A stretch of 64,000 nt of DNA from Salinirubrum litoreum (GTDB lineage Archaea > Halobacteriota > Halobacteria > Halobacteriales > Haloferacaceae), in the NCBI RefSeq assembly GCF_020567425.1, contig NZ_JAJCVJ010000002.1:847068-911067 (forward strand), given 5' to 3'. The notes under the pieces are model-generated. The model was not told the origin of the DNA. It searched no databases and saw only the letters and a program-made list of their open reading frames with translations. Shown piece by piece: positions 57,944-64,000 of the stretch. Numbering within the stretch: the first letter of the stretch is position 1; the number at the start of each line of letters is the position of its first letter. A program made the translations under genes and the position numbers.

Positions 57944-59119
57944 ATGATCGAACTGTTGCTCGGCGTCGGCGTCGTCGTCTCGCTGTTCGTCGGCTACAAC
58001 ATCGGCGGCTCGACGACCGGCCCGGCGTTCGGGCCGGCGGTCGGCTCCGGTGTCATCTCCAAGGCCGGGGCGGCGGCGCTGATGTCGGTCTTCTTCTTCG
58101 TCGGCGCGTGGACGCTCGGCCGGAACGTCGTCACGACGCTCGGGGAGGACCTCGTCACGAATCCGGGCGTCTTCACCATCGAGACGAGTATCGTCGTGCT
58201 CTTCTTCATCGGCGGGGCGCTGTTCGTCGGCAACTACTTCGGCGTCCCCGCCTCGACCTCGATGACGGCCGTGGGGGCCATCGCCGGACTCGGGGTCGCG
58301 GCGGACGCACTCGACTGGGCCGTGATGGGCGAGATCGTCGTCTGGTGGCTCGTCGCGCCGATCATCGGCTTCTGGGTCTCGGGCGTCGTCGGGCGCTACC
58401 TCTACCCGCAGATCAACCGCCTCGTCGCCGTCAAGAGCACCGACGGGCCACTGATCGAGATCGACCGGTCGGGGACCCTCCCGACCGTCTCGCGCGGCCC
58501 GGAGACGACCGACCGCGAACTGGTCGGTGCCGGCGTCGTCGTCGGCATCGGCTGTCTGATGGCGTTCTCCTCGGGCACCTCGAACATCGCCAACGCCATC
58601 GCGCCGCTGTACGGCGCGGGCGTCGAGATGAACCCGCTGATCCTGCTCGGGGGTGCGGCGGTCGCGGTCGGGGCGTTCACCATCGCGCGCCGGACGCTGG
58701 ACACCCTCGGGAACGACATCACGGATCTGCCGCTCACGGCCGCCATCGTCGTCGCGGTGGTCTCCTCGGCCATCGTCACGACCCTCTCTGCGATCGGCAT
58801 CCCGGCGAGTTTCGTCATCATCGCCACGATGTCCATCGTCGGCCTCGGGTGGGGGCGGGCCAGTCGGTCCGTGACGGCCTCGGAGGGGATTCGCGGCGAG
58901 AAACAGCCGACCGTCTCGGTCGGGGCGCTGGCCTCGGAGGAACCGGGCGAGGACGTGCCGAAGATCGGCGAGGAGGACCCCGAGGACACCCCGGAGACGG
59001 GCGACCTGTTCGACCCGACGACGACCGGGCGCGTGATCGTGATGCAGAACGTCGTGCCGATTCTCTCGACCGTGGGGGCCTACGTCGCCTTCTGGGGCCT
59101 GTTCGCGTTCGTCTGGTGA
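57944..59119 (+). CDS. Inorganic phosphate transporter, PiT family (second copy)
   Basis: A 391-residue PiT membrane protein with about ten helices and a large cytoplasmic loop near residues 310-365 (acidic: E-E-P-G-E-D-V-P-K-I-G-E-E-D-P-E-D). PiT halves show as Y-N-I-G-G-S-T-T-G-P-A-F-G-P near the start and S-S-G-T-S-N-I-A-N-A-I-A-P in the second half. It differs clearly from the copy at 24436. A TATA-like gatttatcc is 24-34 bases before the ATG. The last codons and stop are part of a 29-base tandem repeat. Confidence 0.92.
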   Translation: MIELLLGVGVVVSLFVGYNIGGSTTGPAFGPAVGSGVISKAGAAALMSVFFFVGAWTLGRNVVTTLGEDLVTNPGVFTIETSIVVLFFIGGALFVGNYFGVPASTSMTAVGAIAGLGVAADALDWAVMGEIVVWWLVAPIIGFWVSGVVGRYLYPQINRLVAVKSTDGPLIEIDRSGTLPTVSRGPETTDRELVGAGVVVGIGCLMAFSSGTSNIANAIAPLYGAGVEMNPLILLGGAAVAVGAFTIARRTLDTLGNDITDLPLTAAIVVAVVSSAIVTTLSAIGIPASFVIIATMSIVGLGWGRASRSVTASEGIRGEKQPTVSVGALASEEPGEDVPKIGEEDPEDTPETGDLFDPTTTGRVIVMQNVVPILSTVGAYVAFWGLFAFVW

Positions 59120-59210
59120 CTGCGAGACGGAGCGTCTTCGGCTGGTGACCGGGAGACTGAGCGTCTTCGGCTGGTGACTGCGAGGCGAGACGCCTTCGAC
59201 TGGCGACGAC
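59105..59210 (+). repeat. 29-base tandem repeat across the PiT stop codon
   Basis: Four imperfect units (59108-59133, 59134-59162, 59163-59191, 59192-59210) share the core cttcggctggtgac and gcgagac. The first unit contains the final F-V-W codons and TGA of the phosphate transporter gene. The array continues outside the gene as non-coding sequence. Confidence 0.75.
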
Positions 59211-59228
59211 GGGGCCGGACCCCAGACC

Positions 59229-59332
59229 GGACGCGATCTGGTGGCGACCGGAACCGTGCCGTGTCCGAGCGACAGCGAGGACCTGCTCGCGGTCCGGGTC
59301 GCCGGCAGTCGGGGAGGCGTGGGGAGTACGAG
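59229..59332 (-). repeat. Second dispersed repeat family, copy B
   Basis: Reverse-strand match to 44351-44453, with the shared blocks ccccacgcctccccgactgc, ggtcctcgctgtcgctcg and cagatcgc. It has several small indels relative to copy A. It sits between two tandem repeat arrays, in a gap of about 590 bases without a gene. Confidence 0.65.
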
Positions 59333-59398
59333 CCACGCCGTGGGTCCCCGAGCGACGACATCCCGATCGAACGTCCCGCCGCCTCGCCCGGCCCGACC

Positions 59399-59506
59399 GA
59401 CGATCCAACCGGACCGCGCGACCGCTCTGTCGATCCGACCGACGATCCAACCGGACCGCGCGACCGCTCTGTCGATCCGACCGACGATCCAACCGGACCG
59501 CGCGAC
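59399..59506 (+). repeat. 42-base tandem repeat
   Basis: A 42-base unit starting gacgatccaaccggaccgcg is repeated 2.6 times (59399, 59441, 59483) with no mismatch in the shared part. The length is a multiple of three, so frames stay open through it on both strands, but no start, domain or codon bias supports coding. The remainder of the gap to 59707 holds only the likely halocyanin promoter (for example agttaag near 59603). Confidence 0.85.
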
Positions 59507-59707
59507 TGTCTCGCCGTGCCACCCCGAGGTCGAGTCGTTCCACAGCCACTCAACGTGATTTTTCCGGCACAGAGAGCGAACAGAGTCGCCACCCACCGAC
59601 AGTTAAGTAGGGCGACCGAAGGTGTTCGCGTGGCTTCTCAGCGGACGGGAGTTCGCTCGCCGATACAAGTGATCGTGCCGTCTCGCTCCGCCTGTAGGTG
59701 ACCACCG

Positions 59708-60235
59708 ATGCGCGACACCACTACGCGACGGCGATTCCTCTGTACCGGGCTTGCAACTGCGGGCAGTGTCCTCGTCGCCGGCTGTAGCGGTGGCGGCGGG
59801 ACGACCGACGAACCGACGGACGCGAGTGGCGGCGGTGGCGGCGGTAGCGGCGGCGAGACGACCGAGTCCACCGACTCCGGCGGGTCGGAGAGCAAGTGGA
59901 CACAGACGAGCACCGTGGAGATGACCGACGGCCTGAAGTACGCCCCGAAGCGGATCGAGGTCTCTGCTGGTACCACGGTCACGTGGAAGAACGTCGGGAG
60001 TATCGGCCACACCGTCACGGCTTACGAGGCGGAGATTCCCGAGGGTGCGACCTACTTCGCCTCCGGCGACTTCGACTCGCTACAGGCCGCGAAGGACGGC
60101 TACGCCGAGGAGCGAGCGGGTAACGTGAAGGCCGACGGGACCTACGAACACACCTTCGAGACGAAAGGGACGTACAAGTACTACTGCATCCCCCACGAGA
60201 TGAGCGGGATGGTCGGCTACGTCAAGGTCGTCTGA
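59708..60235 (+). CDS. Halocyanin-like blue copper lipoprotein
   Basis: A 175-residue exported electron carrier. The N-terminus is a Tat-like R-R-R-F-L plus lipobox V-A-G-C (Cys26), followed by a Gly/Ser/Thr-rich spacer. The plastocyanin-like domain has copper ligands in S-I-G-H-T-V and Y-Y-C-I-P-H-E-M-S-G-M (His, Cys, His, Met). It lies 10 bases before nosZ, so it probably delivers electrons to nitrous-oxide reductase outside the membrane. Confidence 0.93.
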   Translation: MRDTTTRRRFLCTGLATAGSVLVAGCSGGGGTTDEPTDASGGGGGGSGGETTESTDSGGSESKWTQTSTVEMTDGLKYAPKRIEVSAGTTVTWKNVGSIGHTVTAYEAEIPEGATYFASGDFDSLQAAKDGYAEERAGNVKADGTYEHTFETKGTYKYYCIPHEMSGMVGYVKVV

Positions 60236-60245
60236 GGTGATCGAG

Positions 60246-62240
60246 ATGGCAGACACCACACTCGACGCCGACGTGACAGACCCCGAGGCGGTCGTCGACG
60301 AGTACGAGGAGAAACTGGACGACGTGCTGGCGACGGTCGACGACCCGGTGCCGGGCGTCGACGACGACCCGCGACTGGAACTCGCCGGCCTCGAACTCGA
60401 CCGGCGCGACTTCCTGAAGGCCGGCGCGGTGACCGGCGCGGTCGGGGCGACGGCCGGGTGTCTCGGCAACCCACTCGGCGACGACGGGTCCAACTCGGCC
60501 GGCGCGACACAGCAGTCCGACACGCCCGACCACTCCGTCCCGCCGGGCGAACACGACCAGTACTACGGGTTCTGGTCCGGTGGCCACTCCGGCGAAGTGA
60601 GAGTCGTCGGCGTCCCCTCGATGCGGGAACTGATCCGCATCCCCGTCTTCGAACCCGACGGCGCGACCGGCTTCGGCCACGACGACGAGACGAGCGAGAT
60701 GCTCGCGGAGACCGGCGACGTCGCGTTCGGGGACGCACACCACCCAGTCCTCTCGGAGTCCGGCGGCGACTACGACGGCCGGTACCTCTGGATCAACGAC
60801 AAGGCGAACGGTCGGATGGCTCGCATCGACCTGACGTACTTCGAGACCGACGCCATCACCGACATCCCGAACGTGCAGGCGTGTCACGGCTGTGCGGTCC
60901 AGAGCCCGGACACGAAGTACGTCTACGGCGTCGGCGAGTTCCGGACGCCCGTGCCGAACGACGGGACGAACGTCGACGACACGGACAAACACTGGTCCAC
61001 GTTCACCGCGCTGGACCCCGAGTCGATGGAGGTCCAGTGGCAGGTGCGCGTCTCCGGGAACCTCGACAACGCCGACACCGGGAAGTCGGGCCGCTGGGCG
61101 TTCGCGACCGGCTACAACAAGGAGGAGGCGCTGGACATCCAGGGGATGACCCACGACGACCGCGACTACCTCAAGGCGTTCGACGTGGACGCCATCGAGT
61201 CGGCCCTGCAGGCCGGCAGGTACGAGGAGGTCAACGGCGTCAAGGTGCTCGACGGCCGGAAAGAGTCGTCGCTCAACAGCGGATCGAACCCCATCGTCCG
61301 GTACGTCCCGGTGCCGAAGAGCCCCCACGGCTGTGACGTGACGCCAGAAGGACAGTACGTCACGGCCAGCGGGAAACTCTCCCCGACCGTGACCATCGTC
61401 GACATCGACGAACTCGACTCGGTGTCGGACCCGGCGAACGCGGTCGTCGGGCAACCGAAGGTCGGCCTCGGCCCCCTCCACACGACGTGGGACGGGCGTG
61501 GCCACGGCTACACCTCCGTCTTCATCGACTCGCAGGTCGTGAAGTGGGACGTGGAGACCGCAGTAGAAGCCGAGAAGAACTCCACCGACCCCGTGGTCGA
61601 GAAGATCGACGTCCACTACAACCCCGGCCACGTGCAGGCCGTGGAGGGCGAGACGACCGACCCGGCCGGCGACTGGCTCGTCTCGCTGAACAAGCTCTCG
61701 AAGGACCGGTTCCTCCCGGTCGGACCCATCCACCCGGACAACGACCAGTTGATCCACATCGGCGACGACGGCGGCGGGATGGAACTGGTGATGGACGAAC
61801 CGGTCCACCCCGAACCGCACGACTGCGTCTTCGTCGACCGGGCGAAACTCGACCCGGCGACGACGTGGAACAAGGAGGACTACGCCGGCGAGAAGCCGTT
61901 CGTCACGGCCGGCAAGTCCGGCGTCGAGCGCACCGGCGAGGAGTCGGTCCACGTGAAGCTCTCCTCGAAGCGCTCGGAGTTCTCCGAGAGCGAGTTCCGC
62001 GTGAGAGAGGGCGACGAGGTGACGCTCACCGTCACCAACATCGAGGGCGTGCGGGACATCATCCACGGCGTCGCCATCCCGCAACACGGCATCAACCTCG
62101 CCATCGCGCCGCAGGACACCCGGCAGGTGACGTTCACCGCCGACGACCCCGGTGTCTACTGGGTGTACTGCACGTACTTCTGTAGCGCACTCCACCTGGA
62201 GATGCGCTCGCGGCTGATCGTCGAACCGCGCGACAACTGA
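60246..62240 (+). CDS. nosZ: Nitrous-oxide reductase
   Basis: A 664-residue copper enzyme reducing N2O to N2. It has a long acidic pre-leader, then a Tat signal R-R-D-F-L-K-A-G (residues 53-60). The beta-propeller carries the His ligands of the CuZ cluster (for example D-A-H-H-P and Q-A-C-H-G-C). The C-terminal CuA domain has C642-x3-C646-x3-H650-x2-M653 in C-T-Y-F-C-S-A-L-H-L-E-M. A GAGGTG lies a few bases before the ATG and the in-frame GTG at 60237 is less likely. It is the centre of a nos cluster. Confidence 0.97.
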   Translation: MADTTLDADVTDPEAVVDEYEEKLDDVLATVDDPVPGVDDDPRLELAGLELDRRDFLKAGAVTGAVGATAGCLGNPLGDDGSNSAGATQQSDTPDHSVPPGEHDQYYGFWSGGHSGEVRVVGVPSMRELIRIPVFEPDGATGFGHDDETSEMLAETGDVAFGDAHHPVLSESGGDYDGRYLWINDKANGRMARIDLTYFETDAITDIPNVQACHGCAVQSPDTKYVYGVGEFRTPVPNDGTNVDDTDKHWSTFTALDPESMEVQWQVRVSGNLDNADTGKSGRWAFATGYNKEEALDIQGMTHDDRDYLKAFDVDAIESALQAGRYEEVNGVKVLDGRKESSLNSGSNPIVRYVPVPKSPHGCDVTPEGQYVTASGKLSPTVTIVDIDELDSVSDPANAVVGQPKVGLGPLHTTWDGRGHGYTSVFIDSQVVKWDVETAVEAEKNSTDPVVEKIDVHYNPGHVQAVEGETTDPAGDWLVSLNKLSKDRFLPVGPIHPDNDQLIHIGDDGGGMELVMDEPVHPEPHDCVFVDRAKLDPATTWNKEDYAGEKPFVTAGKSGVERTGEESVHVKLSSKRSEFSESEFRVREGDEVTLTVTNIEGVRDIIHGVAIPQHGINLAIAPQDTRQVTFTADDPGVYWVYCTYFCSALHLEMRSRLIVEPRDN

Positions 62241-62310
62241 CTCCTCGCCCCCACGCTTCGACACGACCCACCCAACAGACGCGCACACGACCCACACACG
62301 AGGTGATTCC

Positions 62311-63048
62311 ATGCAACTCCCCGACCCCACCGAGTTCCGCGAGGTCCGCCGTGGTCTGCCGGTCGTCGCCGGCGTCCTGCTGGTCGTCGCGCTGGCGCTC
62401 CCGATGTGGACCATCTACGTGTCGGCGGTCCAGTATCCGGACACGACGCTGACGGTCAACCTGTACGCCTACCCGCGACTGACCGGCGACTACGCCGAGA
62501 TGGCACGGCTCAACAAGTACGTCGGGTTCTACTACCCGGACCCGGTGCTCGTCGAGCCGAACTTCCCGGTGAAGGACGCGGCCATCGACGTGCCCGAGTG
62601 GTCGCTCGGGCCGGTGGCGTTCCTCGGCGTCGCGGCGACCAGCCTGTTCGTCGCACTGGCACCGACCGGGCGGAAACTCCGGCGCGGCCTGCAGGCACAG
62701 GTCGTCGGAACGGCAGCCGTCTTCGGCGTGCTGCTCGCCGACATCCAGTACCGGCTCTGGCAGGCGGGCCACTCGCTCGACCCGGACGCGCCGATGCTGG
62801 GCGTCTCCGGCTTCACACCCCCGCTGTGGGGGAAGTACACCGTCGCCAACATCACCAGCTACTCCCGGTTCGGTGCCGGCGCGTACCTGACCGCGGTGGC
62901 GGTCGGGTCGCTCGCGGTCGCGTACTACTACCGAGGGGAGGCGGTCCGGTTCGCCGACCTGCCCGGTCGCCTCCGCGAGCGTCTCGCCGGATTGCGCGGC
63001 CGTGCAGGACAGCGTGGAGAGAACACGGACCGGAGCACGGGGGGATGA
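62311..63048 (+). CDS. Membrane protein of the nos cluster
   Basis: A 245-residue protein with an N-terminal helix (V-V-A-G-V-L-L-V-V-A-L-A-L-P-M-W), a roughly 80-residue external domain rich in Tyr and Pro, then three more helices and a basic Arg/Gly-rich tail. GAGGTG precedes the ATG by four bases. Between nosZ and nosD it is expected to help mature or anchor the reductase, but I cannot match it to NosL or NosY with confidence. Confidence 0.8.
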   Translation: MQLPDPTEFREVRRGLPVVAGVLLVVALALPMWTIYVSAVQYPDTTLTVNLYAYPRLTGDYAEMARLNKYVGFYYPDPVLVEPNFPVKDAAIDVPEWSLGPVAFLGVAATSLFVALAPTGRKLRRGLQAQVVGTAAVFGVLLADIQYRLWQAGHSLDPDAPMLGVSGFTPPLWGKYTVANITSYSRFGAGAYLTAVAVGSLAVAYYYRGEAVRFADLPGRLRERLAGLRGRAGQRGENTDRSTGG

Positions 63049-63051
63049 CCG

Positions 63052-64000
63052 ATGCACCGACCCGACGCCGAGGCGACCATCCCGTTGCTCGCGGCGGTCC
63101 TGCTCGTCGCAGCCAGTGGGCTGGCGGTCGCGGTCGGGCCGGTCGGTGGCGTCGGAGCGGCGACCCACGGCGACGAACCCGCACCCCGTGACCGGATCCA
63201 GTTCGACCCGCCCGTCCCCGACGAGTACGACTTCGGCGACCCACCGACGGCCGACGGCGTCGCCACGGTCGACGGGACCGACTACGACAGCCTCGACGCG
63301 GCGCTCGACGCCGCCGGGTCGGGCGACACGGTCCACCTGCGCGGTCGCTTCGACGGTCCCGTGACGGTCGAGACGCCCGGCGTGACGCTCGCCGGCGCGG
63401 GGGTCGAGGAGACCGTCCTCGCGGGCGACGGCGAGGGAACCGTCCTCACGCTCTCGGCCGCGAACGTGACGGTCCGGGGTCTGTGGGTCCGCGACGCCGG
63501 GTGGAACGCCTCGGCGAACGACGCCGCGATCTGGGTAGCCGGCGACGGTTCTGCGGTCGTGGACTGCCGCGTCACGGACACCACCTTCGGCGTCTGGATC
63601 GACGGCGCGAGCGAGGCACGGGTGATCGACACGACGATCGTCGGCCGCGAGTCGGTCCGCCAGCACACGAACCGGGGGAACGGCGTCCAACTGTGGGAGG
63701 CGACCGACGCCGTGGTCCGGGACAACCGGATCACCGACGTCCGGGACGGGATCTACTACTCGTTCTCGTCGGGGGTCGTCGCCCGGAACAACACGCTGTG
63801 GGACCTGCGGTACGGCGTCCACTACATGTACTCCGACGGGAACCGCCTCGCCGACAACACCGCGTTCGACAACGACGTGGGCTACGCGCTGATGGTCTCC
63901 GAGGACCTGCAGATCGTGGACAACGTCGCGGTGAACAACACCGGCCGGTCGGGCCACGGCATCCTCGTGAAGAGCGTCGACGACACCGAGATCAGCGGGA
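63052..64000 (+). CDS. nosD: Copper-site maturation protein NosD (cut by window edge)
   Basis: About 316 residues are visible and the frame is open at the right edge. It has a signal-like hydrophobic start (P-L-L-A-A-V-L-L-V-A-A-S-G-L-A-V-A-V), then a right-handed beta-helix of carbohydrate-binding/sugar-hydrolase type: repeated V-x-D-N-R-I-T-D-V-R-D-G-I-Y-Y, A-R-N-N-T-L-W-D-L-R-Y-G-V-H-Y-M-Y-S-D-G-N-R-L-A-D-N. NosD acts outside the membrane with NosFY to assemble the CuZ cluster of NosZ. It starts three bases after the preceding gene's stop. Confidence 0.93.
   Translation, partial: MHRPDAEATIPLLAAVLLVAASGLAVAVGPVGGVGAATHGDEPAPRDRIQFDPPVPDEYDFGDPPTADGVATVDGTDYDSLDAALDAAGSGDTVHLRGRFDGPVTVETPGVTLAGAGVEETVLAGDGEGTVLTLSAANVTVRGLWVRDAGWNASANDAAIWVAGDGSAVVDCRVTDTTFGVWIDGASEARVIDTTIVGRESVRQHTNRGNGVQLWEATDAVVRDNRITDVRDGIYYSFSSGVVARNNTLWDLRYGVHYMYSDGNRLADNTAFDNDVGYALMVSEDLQIVDNVAVNNTGRSGHGILVKSVDDTEISG

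Noticed and set aside
59174-59701. 175-residue frame through the repeat cluster
   Set aside because: It merely stays open because the 42-base repeat is a multiple of three; there is no start signal or domain.

Overview
This window looks like a chromosomal segment of a haloarchaeon (class Halobacteria). The DNA is GC-rich with strong third-position G/C bias. The predicted proteins are acidic (D/E-rich, K-poor). Archaeal markers are present: TATA-binding protein, aRF1, Trm1, archaeal G10 tRNA methyltransferase, Hjc, Pth2, SAMP1 and a JAMM desampylase. Many genes have an A/T-rich TATA-like box about 25-30 bases before the start codon, as expected for leaderless haloarchaeal transcripts. I cannot name a genus from sequence alone. 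I saw no rRNA, tRNA, CRISPR array, intact transposase or prophage.

Layout: 1-5 kb has a truncated lipoprotein, an isochorismatase-family hydrolase cluster, hisG, a CPBP protease and tbp. 5-10 kb has the tRNA G10 methyltransferase, a structured repeat (copy 1), the SAMP1 operon, azlCD and a small protein phosphatase/arsenate reductase. 10-19 kb has a vanadium haloperoxidase-like protein, mtaD and ahcY (clearing methylthioadenosine/adenosylhomocysteine) flanking a repetitive secreted protein, then hjc, an FMN hydroxy-acid oxidase and thioredoxin. 19-25.6 kb has a desampylase-SDR pair, an Idi-like Nudix protein, an Lrp regulator divergent from carA, a cupin and a zinc-type ferredoxin divergent from one shared TATA box, and a phosphate permease. 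25.7-31.3 kb has a CNNM/CorC protein, glutaredoxin plus a cysteine-less peroxiredoxin-like protein, Sua5, a stand-alone Cas4-like nuclease and glnK-amt.

The 31.3-32.1 kb gap holds copy 2 of the structured repeat. 32-41 kb has a SWIM protein, trm1, a BrkB fusion, a PAP2 phosphatase and mutS-mutL. 41-45.2 kb has a KhtTU-like K+/H+ antiporter pair, a 29-residue membrane microprotein, an unknown gene, a composite non-coding region (repeat copy 3, a second repeat family, an array of tiny perfect hairpins) and nikR behind a perfect inverted repeat. 45-56 kb has aIF1/SUI1, pth2, a SprT-like protein, a MinD-like ATPase with partner, DUF4188 and two SHOCT membrane proteins, a KaiC-like pair, an EamA transporter, HalOD1, prf1 and a DUF6276-like protein. 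55.6-59.1 kb has divergent DppB/DppC permeases around a 20-bp palindrome and a second phosphate permease. 59.1-59.7 kb is a repeat cluster. The window ends in a nitrous-oxide respiration cluster: halocyanin, nosZ, a membrane protein and nosD (cut by the edge).

The most unusual material is non-coding: (i) a roughly 280-base element in two full copies and one stem-deleted copy, whose long stem shows compensatory base changes; (ii) a string of 8-bp perfect hairpins, mostly with three-base loops, at about 24-base spacing; (iii) tandem repeats that run across stop codons; and (iv) several clean operator-like palindromes placed against TATA boxes.
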